A model generated the notes under the pieces. That model was given only the letters and a program-made list of their open reading frames with translations, was not told the origin of the DNA and made no database searches. A stretch of 64,000 bases of DNA from Micromonospora wenchangensis (GTDB lineage Bacteria; Actinomycetota; Actinomycetes; Mycobacteriales; Micromonosporaceae), in the NCBI RefSeq assembly GCF_002210435.1, contig NZ_MZMV01000018.1:1-64000 (forward strand), written 5' to 3'. A program made the position numbers and the translations under genes. Shown here piece by piece: positions 34,983-42,688 of the stretch; the stretch's first letter is position 1; every line of letters starts with the position of its first letter.

Positions 34983-36017
34983 GTGCGGGCGGTGCACGTC
35001 GTCCTGCCCGGCGACATCGACGACCCGGCCACCCCCAGCGGCGGCAACGCGTACGACAGGCGGGTCTGCGCCGGTCTCGGGGCGGCCGGCTGGACGGTGC
35101 GCGAACACGGCGTACCCGGGGACTGGCCGCACCCCGACGAGGCGGCGCGGGCGCGGCTGGCCGGGCTGCTCGCGGCCCTGCCGGACGGGGTGCCGGTGCT
35201 CTACGACGGCCTGGTCGCCTCGACCGTGCCGGAGCTGCTGGCGGCGCAGGCCGGCCGGCTGCGCCAGGTGGTGCTGGTGCACATGCCGCTGGGCGACGAC
35301 GCCGAGGCCCGCGCCCTGCCGCTGGCCGACGCGCTCGTCACCACCAGCGGCTGGACCCGGGAGCTGCTGCTGGCCCGGCACCGGATCGACCCGGCCCGGG
35401 TGACGGTGGCCGTCCCGGGGGTCGACCCGGCCGAGGTCGCCCCCGGCACGGCCGCCGGCACCGGGCTGCTCTGCGTCGCGGCGGTCACCCCGGTCAAGGG
35501 GCACGACGTGCTGGTCGACGCCCTGACCGGGCTGGTCGACAGGCCGTGGACGCTGGACTGCGTGGGCGCGCTGGACCGCGATCCGGCCTTCGTGGCCGGG
35601 CTGCGGGGGCGGGTGGAGCGGGCCGGGCTGGCCGGGCGGGTGCGCTGGCACGGGCCGGTGTCCGGGCCGGCGCTGGACGCGGCGTACGCGGGGGCGGATC
35701 TGCTGGTCCTGCCGTCGCGGGCCGAGACGTACGGGATGGTGGTGGTCGAGGCCCTGGCCCGGGGGGTTCCGGTGCTCGGCAGCACGGTCGGCGGGGTGCC
35801 GGAGGCGCTGGGCCGGGCCGGTGACGGTGCCGCGCCCGGGGTGCTGGTGCCGCCGGGTGACCCGGTGGCGCTGGCCGGTGCGCTGCGCCGCTGGCTGCAC
35901 TCGGCCGACCTGCGGGACCGGCTGCGCCACGCGGCCCGGGGCCGGCGGGCCGGCCTGCCCGGGTGGGCGGCCACCGTGACGATCGTCTCCCAGGTGCTGG
36001 ACGGAGTGAGGACATGA
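34983..36017 (+). CDS. Glycosyltransferase family 4
   Basis: 344 aa GT-B fold. The N-terminus has the acceptor-side PSGGNAYDRRV loop. The C-terminal donor domain shows VAAVTPVKGHDVLVDAL, the GADLLVLPSRAETYGMVVVEAL E-x7-E region (adjoining blocks) and GGVPEAL. It transfers a sugar from a nucleotide-sugar in the cytosol. It starts three bases after the PTPS-like gene and overlaps the methyltransferase. The acceptor may be the pyrimidine/pterin-derived compound or a lipid. Confidence 0.87.
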   Translation: MRAVHVVLPGDIDDPATPSGGNAYDRRVCAGLGAAGWTVREHGVPGDWPHPDEAARARLAGLLAALPDGVPVLYDGLVASTVPELLAAQAGRLRQVVLVHMPLGDDAEARALPLADALVTTSGWTRELLLARHRIDPARVTVAVPGVDPAEVAPGTAAGTGLLCVAAVTPVKGHDVLVDALTGLVDRPWTLDCVGALDRDPAFVAGLRGRVERAGLAGRVRWHGPVSGPALDAAYAGADLLVLPSRAETYGMVVVEALARGVPVLGSTVGGVPEALGRAGDGAAPGVLVPPGDPVALAGALRRWLHSADLRDRLRHAARGRRAGLPGWAATVTIVSQVLDGVRT

Positions 36018-36970
36018 CCGCGTACGCCACCGGACCGTTCGCCGACTGGCTGCGGCTGCGGGAACCCGCCGACGCCGACGCCCGCAGCGGGGAACTGGTC
36101 GACCTGCTCCGCGCCCGGCTCACCGGCACCGGGCCGGCCACCGGTGCCGGTGGGATCGGCGGGCCGGCCGCCGGTGCCGGTGCGCCGGGCCTGACGCCGG
36201 CCGGTGAGGGCGGGCCCGGGATGCTGGTGACCGGGTCCTCGTCGGTCACGTCGCTGCGTGGGGACCGGCCGTGGGTGGTGCACGACCTGGGCAGCGGCAC
36301 CGGGTCGATGCCGCGCTGGCTGGCCCCGCTGCTACCCGGCCCGCAGCGTTGGGTGCTGCACGACCGGGACCCGGGGCTGCTGGAGCGGGCCGGCGCGGCG
36401 GTGCCGGTGGCCGCCGACGGCAGCCAGGTGCGGGTGCTCACCCGGCAGGGCGACATCACCCGGCTGACCCCCGCCGACCTGGCCGACGCGGACCTGGTCA
36501 CCGCGTCGGCGCTGCTGGACATGCTCACCGCCGACGAGATCGCCCGGATCGTGGCGGCCTGCGCGGGCGTCGGCTGCCCGAGCCTGTTCGTGCTCTCGGT
36601 GGTCGGCCGGGTCCGATTCGACCCCGCCGACCCGCTGGACGCCGAGATCGCCGCCGCCTTCGACGCCCACCAGCGGCGTACGGTCGACGGCCGGATGCTG
36701 CTCGGCCCGGACGCCGCCGCGGTGGCCGCCGCCGAGTTCGCCCGGCACGGGATGCCGGTGACCGTGCGGCCGAGCCCGTGGCGGCTCGGGCCGCAGCGGG
36801 CGGCGCTGATCGTGGAGTGGTTCGACGGCTGGCTGGGGGCGGCCGTCGAGCAGCGGCCCGACCTGGCCGACCGGACGGCCGGGTACGCCCGGTGGCGGCG
36901 GGCCGAGGCGGCGGCCGGCCGGCTCACCGTCACCGTCGGCCACGACGACCTGCTCGCCGGGGTGGAATGA
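36014..36970 (+). CDS. SAM-dependent methyltransferase with a Gly/Ala-rich insertion
   Basis: 318 aa. Class I fold: motif I VVHDLGSGTGSMPRWLAP, acidic HDRD after strand 2, DLVTASALLDML as motif post-I/II. Residues about 38-85 form a low-complexity Gly/Ala/Pro/Ser insert encoded by repeated CCGGTGCCGGTG sequence, probably a disordered loop gained by slippage. Start ATG overlaps the GT4 stop. The methyl acceptor is unknown; the neighbours suggest the GTP-derived product. Confidence 0.8.
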   Translation: MTAYATGPFADWLRLREPADADARSGELVDLLRARLTGTGPATGAGGIGGPAAGAGAPGLTPAGEGGPGMLVTGSSSVTSLRGDRPWVVHDLGSGTGSMPRWLAPLLPGPQRWVLHDRDPGLLERAGAAVPVAADGSQVRVLTRQGDITRLTPADLADADLVTASALLDMLTADEIARIVAACAGVGCPSLFVLSVVGRVRFDPADPLDAEIAAAFDAHQRRTVDGRMLLGPDAAAVAAAEFARHGMPVTVRPSPWRLGPQRAALIVEWFDGWLGAAVEQRPDLADRTAGYARWRRAEAAAGRLTVTVGHDDLLAGVE

Positions 36971-37025
36971 ACCGGTTCGCCGGCCGGTACGTGAGAAGGG
37001 ACAGGATCTCCGGAGGAGGAACCGC

Positions 37026-38054
37026 GTGTCACCCGACGCCACCGGCACGTCACCCGCCCGCGCCCGTACGGCCTGGGCCTGGGTGAGCAACCTGGGCGGG
37101 GTGGCCCTGGTCGGCGTGCTGCTGTGGTGGCTGGGCACCGGTCCGGCCCTGGCCGGGCTGCGCCGGATCGACACCCCGGCGGTGCTGGGCGCGCTGGCCC
37201 TGGGCGCGCTGGCCGCCCTCGGCTGCGCGTGGCGGTGGCGGCTGGTCGCCGAGGCGCTCGGCATCCGGCTGCCGCTGGGCACGGCGGTGGCCGACTGCTA
37301 CCGGGCGGTGTTCCTCAACGCGACGCTGCCCGGCGGGGTGCTCGGCGACGTGCACCGGGCGGTGCGGCACGGCCGAAAGGCCGGTGACCTGGGCCGGGCC
37401 GTCCGCGCGGTGGTCTGGGAGCGGACCGCCGGGCAGCTCGTCCAGGTGGTGCTGGCGGTGGTGCTGCTGCTGGCGCTGCCGTCGCCGGTGCGGCCGTACC
37501 TGCCGACGGTGACGGCGGTGGCGGTGACGGTCGGCCTGGCGCTGGTGGTGCTGGTGCGGGCGCTGCCCCGGTCGGGGCCGTCGCGGCGGGCCCGCGCGCT
37601 GCGTGCCGCCGTCGCCGACGTGCGGGCCGGGCTGCTGGGCCGGCGGACCGGGCCGGGGGTGCTGCTGGCCTCGACCGTGGTGGTCGGCTGCCACCTGGCG
37701 ACGTTCGTGCTCGCGGCCCGGGTGGCCGGGGTCACCGCGCCGCTCGCGGTGCTGGTGCCGCTGACGCTGCTGGCATTGTTGGCGATGGGCCTGCCCGCCA
37801 ACGTGGCGGGTTTCGGTCCGCGCGAGGGCGTCGCCGCCTGGGCGTTCGGGGCGGCCGGCCTGGGTGCCGCCGAGGGGGTGGCGACCGCCCTGGTGTACGG
37901 AGCACTCGTGCTGGTGGCGGCCCTGCCGGGCGCCGCCGTGCTGGTGCTGCGGGGTCGCCCGTCCGCGCTGCGCGGTCGACCGGGTGACCGTACGGTGGGA
38001 AACCAGGGTGGTTCCTCACCGGTACCCGCTGCCGGGCTGGCCGGCAGCGCCTGA
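37026..38054 (+). CDS. Lysylphosphatidylglycerol-synthase-type flippase domain protein
   Basis: 342 aa, about eight membrane helices. Motifs of the LPG_synthase_TM/UPF0104 family: RWRLVAEALG, CYRAVFLNATLPGGVLGDVHR and a C-terminal LPANVAGFGPREGVAAWAFG. No aminoacyl-transferase domain is attached, so it is the transporter/flippase half only. GGAGGAGGAACC precedes the GTG, with a 55-bp gap after the methyltransferase gene. It could flip a glycolipid made by the neighbouring glycosyltransferase. Confidence 0.83.
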   Translation: MSPDATGTSPARARTAWAWVSNLGGVALVGVLLWWLGTGPALAGLRRIDTPAVLGALALGALAALGCAWRWRLVAEALGIRLPLGTAVADCYRAVFLNATLPGGVLGDVHRAVRHGRKAGDLGRAVRAVVWERTAGQLVQVVLAVVLLLALPSPVRPYLPTVTAVAVTVGLALVVLVRALPRSGPSRRARALRAAVADVRAGLLGRRTGPGVLLASTVVVGCHLATFVLAARVAGVTAPLAVLVPLTLLALLAMGLPANVAGFGPREGVAAWAFGAAGLGAAEGVATALVYGALVLVAALPGAAVLVLRGRPSALRGRPGDRTVGNQGGSSPVPAAGLAGSA

Positions 38055-38066
38055 CAGAGGAGACAC

Positions 38067-38723
38067 ATGTACGACGCACTGCCGGCCGCGACGGTCCGGA
38101 CACAGGTCACGGTCCCGCTGCGGTTCCCCGACGGGTACGCCACCACGGCGCGGGTCTTCTCCTTCGACGGCCTGGTGGACGGGCGGGAGCACCTGGCGTT
38201 CGGGCTGGGCGACTGGGCGGGCGCGCTGCGCCGGCACGCGGCGGGTGGGGCGGCGCCGCTGGTCCGCCCGCACAGCGAGTGCCTGACCGGGGACGTCTTC
38301 GGCAGTCAGCGCTGCGACTGCGGCCCGCAACTGCGCGAGGCGGTGCAGCGGATCTCCGACGCCGGTGGTTTCCTGCTCTACCTGCGGCAGGAGGGGCGCG
38401 GCATCGGCCTCTACCCGAAGCTGGACGCGTACGCCCTGCAGGACGCCGGGTTGGACACCTACGAGGCGAACGTGGCGCTCGGGCACGGCGAGGACGAACG
38501 GGACTACCGGGCCGCCGCGCAGATGCTGGCGGTGCTCGGGGTGCCGGAACTGGTGCTGTTGAGCAGCAACCCGGACAAGGCCGAGCAGTTGACCCGGCTG
38601 GGGGTGGCGGTCGCCGAGGTGGTGCCGACCGGGGTGTTCCTCTCCCCCGCCAACGCCGAATACCTGGCGGCGAAGGCCAGCCGGGCCGCCGCCCGGGTCG
38701 TCGACCTGCCGTCGTTGAACTGA
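38067..38723 (+). CDS. GTP cyclohydrolase II (stand-alone, cluster paralogue)
   Basis: 218 aa. It opens GTP to a diaminopyrimidinone ribosyl phosphate, formate and pyrophosphate. The zinc cysteines 72, 83 and 85 (SECLTGD, RCDCG), catalytic Arg111 in RQEGRGIGL and Tyr122 in DAYALQD are all present. The Tyr corresponds to E. coli Tyr105, whose loss is reported to stall a streptomycete paralogue at a formylated product, so the full reaction is predicted here. It is not fused to a RibB domain and not in a riboflavin operon, but sits in the dehydrogenase-to-reductase cluster. GAGGAGAC precedes the ATG. Confidence 0.92.
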   Translation: MYDALPAATVRTQVTVPLRFPDGYATTARVFSFDGLVDGREHLAFGLGDWAGALRRHAAGGAAPLVRPHSECLTGDVFGSQRCDCGPQLREAVQRISDAGGFLLYLRQEGRGIGLYPKLDAYALQDAGLDTYEANVALGHGEDERDYRAAAQMLAVLGVPELVLLSSNPDKAEQLTRLGVAVAEVVPTGVFLSPANAEYLAAKASRAAARVVDLPSLN

Positions 38724-38724
38724 G

Positions 38725-39519
38725 ATGGGTGTCGTACCGGCCGGGACGGCGGCCACCGGCGTGCCGGCGACAACAGCCACCGCCGTGCCGGCGACAACGG
38801 CCACCGCCGTGCCGGCGTCGACCGGGCGGCCGTACGTGCTGCTGAGCTGCGCCACGTCGATCGACGGCTACATCGACGACGCCACGCAGGAGCGGCTGCT
38901 GCTGTCCAACGCCGAGGACATGGAGCGCATCGACGCCGTCCGGGCCGGGTGTGACGCGATCCTGGTCGGCGCGGGCACGATCCGGGCCGACGACCCCCGG
39001 CTGGTGGTCCGCTCGGCGCGGCTGCGGGCCGCCCGGCAGGCCGCCGGGTTGCCGCCGTCGCCGGTGAAGGTGACGATGACCGCCCGGGGGCTGCTGGACC
39101 CGCAGGCCCGGTTCTTCACCGTGGGGGACGCCGAGAAGGTCGTCTACTGCGCCGGCCCGGCGGTGGACAGGACCACCGAGCTGCTGTCCGGGCTGGCCAC
39201 CGTGGTCGACGCGGGTGACCCGTTGGACCCGGTCCGGGTGCTGGCCGACCTGGCCGGTCGGGGGGTGCGGCGGTTGATGGTGGAGGGCGGCGCGTCGGTG
39301 CACGCCCAGTTCCTCACCGCCGGCCTCGCCGACGAGCTGCACCTCGTGGTCGCCCCGTTCTTCGTCGGCGACCGGCGGGCCCCCCGGTTCGTCGGTGACG
39401 GCGCGTTCCCGTGGCATCCGGGCCGCCGGGCCCGGCTCGCCGAGGTACGCCAGATCGGCGACGTGGTGCTGATGCGGTACGCCCTGTCGGAGCGCTGCGC
39501 CGACGGGGTGCCGGGATGA
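38725..39519 (+). CDS. RibD C-terminal/RIB7-type pyrimidine reductase
   Basis: 264 aa. The fold matches archaeal and fungal diaminopyrimidinone ribosyl phosphate reductases: PYVLLSCATSIDGYIDD, CDAILVGAGTIRADDPRL, LMVEGGASVHAQFL and LHLVVAPFFVGD. It probably reduces the ribosyl side chain of the GTP cyclohydrolase II product to ribityl with NADPH. No deaminase domain is attached. The first 35 residues are an unconserved repeat (VPATTATA twice) encoded by a 24-bp tandem repeat; a later start is possible. It begins one base after the cyclohydrolase stop. Confidence 0.87.
   Translation: MGVVPAGTAATGVPATTATAVPATTATAVPASTGRPYVLLSCATSIDGYIDDATQERLLLSNAEDMERIDAVRAGCDAILVGAGTIRADDPRLVVRSARLRAARQAAGLPPSPVKVTMTARGLLDPQARFFTVGDAEKVVYCAGPAVDRTTELLSGLATVVDAGDPLDPVRVLADLAGRGVRRLMVEGGASVHAQFLTAGLADELHLVVAPFFVGDRRAPRFVGDGAFPWHPGRRARLAEVRQIGDVVLMRYALSERCADGVPG
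38761..38817. repeat. 24-bp tandem repeat in the reductase N-terminus
   Basis: Two copies of a 24-bp unit (38761-38784, 38785-38808; one base differs) and a partial third encode VPATTATA repeats. In frame, so expansion leaves the reductase domain intact. Confidence 0.85.
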
Positions 39520-40274
39520 GCGACAATCGCCGGATGCGGTGCGCATCGTGGCGGGAGATCCTGTCGGCCCAGCTCGACGGGGAGGAGACCGCCGAGGAGC
39601 GGGTGGCGGTCCAGGCGCACCTCGACGGCTGCGCGGACTGCCGCGCCTGGCACGAGGTGGCCGCGACGGTGACCCGGCGGGCCCGGACCCGGGTGGTGAC
39701 GGCGGCGGCACCCGACCTGGCCGGGACGATCCTCGCCGCCGTGCCGCCACCGGCCCCCCGGCGCGTCGTGCGGTGGCGCGGTGGGCTGGTCACCGGGTTG
39801 CGCACGGCGCTGGGCCTGCTCGGCGCGGTCCAGCTCGCCCTCGGGTTGGCCCAGGTGGGTCAGGGTGTCAACGCCGAGCACCTGCACCCGGCCGGGCAGC
39901 ACCTGTGGCACGAGTCGGCGGCGTGGAACGTGGCGGTGGGCGCCGGCTTCCTCTTCGTCGCGCTGCGGCGTACCCCACCGGCCGGGTTGCTGCCGATGCT
40001 CAGCGCCTTCGTCGCCACCCTGGTCCTGCTGTCGGTCAACGACCTGGTCACCGCGCAGGTGGCGGTGCCCCGGCTGGTCAGCCACGGGTTCCTGGTCGGC
40101 GGCTATCTGATCACGGTGCTGTTGTACCGGCTGGGTCCGCGGCCGGCCGGCCCGCCGCAGGGACGGCGTACCGGCCGGTCCCGGTGGCGGTTGCGGCTCG
40201 ACGACCTCGACGAGCCCCGCCCGGTGACGGCGCAGCCGTACGGGGCGCAGGCCCGGGACCGTCGGGCGGCCTGA
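39516..40274 (+). CDS. Membrane protein with N-terminal anti-sigma zinc finger (zf-HC2)
   Basis: 252 aa. The N-terminus carries the ZAS/zf-HC2 pattern: CASWREILSAQLDGE, then HLDGCADCRAWHE (His-x3-Cys-x2-Cys). About four hydrophobic segments follow (residues 90-205). RsrA/RsiW-type proteins bind ECF sigma factors, but no sigma gene lies beside it. Instead a two-component system follows 93 bp downstream. ATGA overlap with the reductase gene ties it to the pyrimidine cluster. It may be an orphan anti-sigma factor. Confidence 0.72.
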   Translation: MSDNRRMRCASWREILSAQLDGEETAEERVAVQAHLDGCADCRAWHEVAATVTRRARTRVVTAAAPDLAGTILAAVPPPAPRRVVRWRGGLVTGLRTALGLLGAVQLALGLAQVGQGVNAEHLHPAGQHLWHESAAWNVAVGAGFLFVALRRTPPAGLLPMLSAFVATLVLLSVNDLVTAQVAVPRLVSHGFLVGGYLITVLLYRLGPRPAGPPQGRRTGRSRWRLRLDDLDEPRPVTAQPYGAQARDRRAA

Positions 40275-40366
40275 GCCGCGCCGACCGTAAGCACCTGGCA
40301 AGGTTTCCGGCGGGTCGGGGCGGGGGTGCGCGGGGCTACGCTGGCCGGCACGAGAGGGAGGTGCCG

Positions 40367-41062
40367 GTGGCGCAGCGGGTGCTGGTGGTCGACGACGACC
40401 GGACGGTCAGCGACGTGGTGTGCCGCTATCTGGAGCACGCCGGCTACCATGTGGACCACGTCGGGGACGGGGCCGCCGCGCTCGCCGCCGTGGCCGCCGC
40501 ACCGCCGCAGCTCGTGGTCCTGGACGTGATGCTGCCGGTGCTCGACGGGTTGGAGGTGTGCCGGCGGCTGCGGCAGCGGCCGGACGGCGTACCCATCGTG
40601 ATGTTGACCGCCCGGGGTGACGAGGCGGACCGGATCCTCGGCCTGCAACTGGGCGCGGACGACTACCTGAGCAAGCCGTTCTCCCCGCGTGAGCTGGTGC
40701 TGCGGGTCCGTTCGGTGCTGCGCCGGGCCGGCGGTGAGCAGGTCACGGCGGCGGCGCAGGTGCTCGACGACGGCGGGCTGACCGTGTCGACCGGCCCCCG
40801 GGTGGCCCGGCTGCACGGGCGGGAGCTGGCCCTGACCCTGCGCGAGTTCGACCTGCTGGCCCACCTGATGCAGCATCCCACCCGGGCGCTGTCCCGGGCC
40901 GAGCTGCTGGAACGGGTCTGGGGGTGGCGGTTCGGCGACCAGTCCACGGTGACCGTGCACGTGCGCCGGCTGCGGGAGAAGATCGAGGACGATCCGGCGA
41001 ACCCGCGCCGCATCGTCACGGTCTGGGGTGTCGGCTACCGGTACGAGCCGGTCGATGACTGA
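40367..41062 (+). CDS. OmpR-family response regulator
   Basis: 231 aa. Receiver with DDD at residues 9-11, phosphoacceptor Asp53 in LVVLDVMLP and Lys in DDYLSKPF; winged-helix DNA-binding domain (TLREFDLLAHLMQHPTRALS, VTVHVRRLREKIE, GVGYRYEP). GGGAGG lies before the GTG at 40367; another in-frame GTG at 40361 sits within that site. The kinase gene overlaps by 8 bp. Confidence 0.92.
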   Translation: MAQRVLVVDDDRTVSDVVCRYLEHAGYHVDHVGDGAAALAAVAAAPPQLVVLDVMLPVLDGLEVCRRLRQRPDGVPIVMLTARGDEADRILGLQLGADDYLSKPFSPRELVLRVRSVLRRAGGEQVTAAAQVLDDGGLTVSTGPRVARLHGRELALTLREFDLLAHLMQHPTRALSRAELLERVWGWRFGDQSTVTVHVRRLREKIEDDPANPRRIVTVWGVGYRYEPVDD

Positions 41063-42083
41063 CCTGGCGCTGATCTTCGGGGCGGCGCTGGCCGCGGCGG
41101 GCGGGGTCGGGCTGCTCGGCGCGGGGGTGCTGCGGCTGCTGCGCGGCCGGTCCATCACCGTGCACGTCACGGTGCTGCTGGCCATGACGGTGGGCGCGGT
41201 GGTGGCCGGGGTGGCGGTGATCGCGGAGGCGATGTTCCTCTCCCCGCACGACCTGGAGGTGGTGTTGATCACCGTCTCGGCGGCGGCCCTGGTCAGCCTC
41301 GCGGTCGGCTGGCTGTTCGCCAGGCGGCTCGCCTCGGCGGCGGTCTGGGCCGCCCAGGCGCGGGCCCGGGAGCGGCGGATCGAGAAGGGCCGGCGGGACC
41401 TGGTCGCCTGGGTCTCGCACGACCTGCGTACCCCGCTGGCCGGGCTGCGGGCGATGGCGGAGGCGCTGGAGGACCGGGTGGTCGCCGACCCGGACACGGT
41501 CGACGAGTACCACCGCCGGATCCGGGTGGAGACCGACCGGATGACCCGGCTGGTCGACGACCTGTTCGAGCTGTCCCGGATCAACGCCGGGGCGCTGCGG
41601 CTGTCGCTGTCGGCGGTGCCGCTGGGCGACGTGGTCTCCGACGCGCTGGCCGGCACCGCGCCGCTGGCCGCCGCCCGCCGCATCCGGCTGGTGTCCGCCG
41701 CCTCCGGGTGGCCGACGGTGACCGCCAGCGAACCCGAGCTGAGCCGGGTGGTGGGCAACCTGCTGCTCAACGCGGTGCGGTACACCCCGGCCGACGGCAC
41801 GGTACGGGTCAACGCCGGGCGCGACGGCGACGTCGCCTGGCTGGCCGTCGCCGACACCTGCGGCGGCATCCCGGAGGCGGACCTGCCCCGGCTGTTCGAC
41901 GTGGCGTTCCGGGGCGAGCCGGCGCGTACCCCGCACACGGGCAACGGGCCGCTGGCCGGCTCCGGCGGGTTGGGGTTGGCCATCGTGCGCGGGCTGGTCG
42001 AGGCGCACGGCGGCCGGGTGGACGTGCACAACGTCGCCGAGGGCTGCCGGTTCGTCGTCCGGCTGCCGCTGGCCACCGGCTGA
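41055..42083 (+). CDS. Sensor histidine kinase
   Basis: 342 aa. Two membrane helices (about 5-28 and 36-60, with a further segment at 68-90), so little extracytoplasmic sequence. His122 in VSHDLRTPL, N-box NLLLNAVRYTPADG, DTCGGIPEADLPRLF as G1/F region and GGLGLAIV as G2. The short sensor part suggests it reads membrane state or a partner protein. The upstream zf-HC2 membrane protein is a candidate partner, by position only. Confidence 0.9.
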   Translation: MTDLALIFGAALAAAGGVGLLGAGVLRLLRGRSITVHVTVLLAMTVGAVVAGVAVIAEAMFLSPHDLEVVLITVSAAALVSLAVGWLFARRLASAAVWAAQARARERRIEKGRRDLVAWVSHDLRTPLAGLRAMAEALEDRVVADPDTVDEYHRRIRVETDRMTRLVDDLFELSRINAGALRLSLSAVPLGDVVSDALAGTAPLAAARRIRLVSAASGWPTVTASEPELSRVVGNLLLNAVRYTPADGTVRVNAGRDGDVAWLAVADTCGGIPEADLPRLFDVAFRGEPARTPHTGNGPLAGSGGLGLAIVRGLVEAHGGRVDVHNVAEGCRFVVRLPLATG

Positions 42084-42107
42084 CGGCGACGCCGCGGGGT
42101 CGGGGGT

Positions 42108-42287
42108 TCAGTCGAGGCCGCGGATGAGGTGCGGCTCGGTGTCCGGCTCGGACCAGTCGCACTGCCCGCGCCGGTTCGCCCGTCCCCAGGCGTCCAGGGC
42201 GGAGGGCTGCCGGTCCGCGCCCGCCGGGCGGGTGGTACGGGCGCGGCCGGGCCCGGGGCGGGTCTCGTCGTCGGCGTCGTCGGTCAT
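42108..42287 (-). CDS. Small acidic hypothetical protein
   Basis: 59 aa: an acidic start (TDDADDE), a basic Pro/Arg-rich middle, and a C-terminal SALDAWGRANRRGQCDW segment ending EPHLIRGLD. GGAATGGGGAACACG precedes the ATG at 42287, and third-position GC bias fits coding. An in-frame ATG at 42299 is an alternative. It is convergent with the kinase gene. No function recognised. Confidence 0.5.
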   Translation of the reverse strand: MTDDADDETRPGPGRARTTRPAGADRQPSALDAWGRANRRGQCDWSEPDTEPHLIRGLD

Positions 42288-42526
42288 CGTGTTCCCCATT
42301 CCGGGACGTCTCCCATCGTGACCCCGGCGACGGGCCGGGCACACGTTCCTCGCTGCCCAGGTCAACGGTCGAATCGACGTCCGGCGACGGGTGGCCGCCG
42401 GGCGTCGCTTTTCCGACATCGATCCCACCCCCGGGCGCATCGGGCCTTGGCCGCAATCATCACCGGTGAGACGAGAAGTGCGCATCCGGAAAAGGCAGCC
42501 GTTAGCGCCATTCGTATTGCACGCCG

Positions 42527-42559
42527 TTGACCATGCATTGAGGGTGCCCTAGCATTGAG
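42527..42559 (+). promoter_or_regulatory. Promoter and GCATTGAG direct repeat of the AraC-type gene
   Basis: TTGACC (42527-42532), 17-bp spacer, TAGCAT (42550-42555): a good sigma-70-like promoter. GCATTGAG occurs at 42535-42542 and 42552-42559, 17 bp apart and overlapping spacer and -10. AraC proteins often bind direct repeats at such spacing, so autoregulation is plausible. Confidence 0.6.
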
Positions 42560-42570
42560 TCCAGCCGATT

Positions 42571-42598
42571 CGGCAAAACCGACAAAGCCCTTTTGCCG
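42571..42598 (+). promoter_or_regulatory. Hairpin in the leader of the AraC-type gene
   Basis: CGGCAAAA (42571-42578) pairs exactly with TTTTGCCG (42591-42598) around a 12-bp loop, about 10 bp after the predicted transcript start. It could be an operator or a leader stem. Confidence 0.4.
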
Positions 42599-42688
42599 CC
42601 ACCAATCCACCAGGTGCCGGCGCCGCCCCGGGGGGTGTGGCGGAGCCGGAACGACGCTGCACCGTCGCAGTCCGAGCAGGCGAATCAC

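Larger units (their letters stand above)
42288..42688. other. Intergenic region upstream of the AraC-type gene
   Basis: 401 bp. The right half becomes less GC-rich and holds the candidate promoter at 42527-42555, a GCATTGAG direct repeat and a short hairpin at 42571-42598. The left half shows nothing convincing. Confidence 0.6.

Noticed and set aside
38067..38723. GTP cyclohydrolase II as a formyl-product (FAPy-forming) variant
   Set aside because: The conserved Tyr (position 122, E. coli Tyr105) whose replacement is linked to that variant is present, so full activity is the better prediction.
38761..38817. 24-bp repeats considered as an operator or iteron array
   Set aside because: They are in frame inside the reductase gene start and encode a simple peptide repeat.
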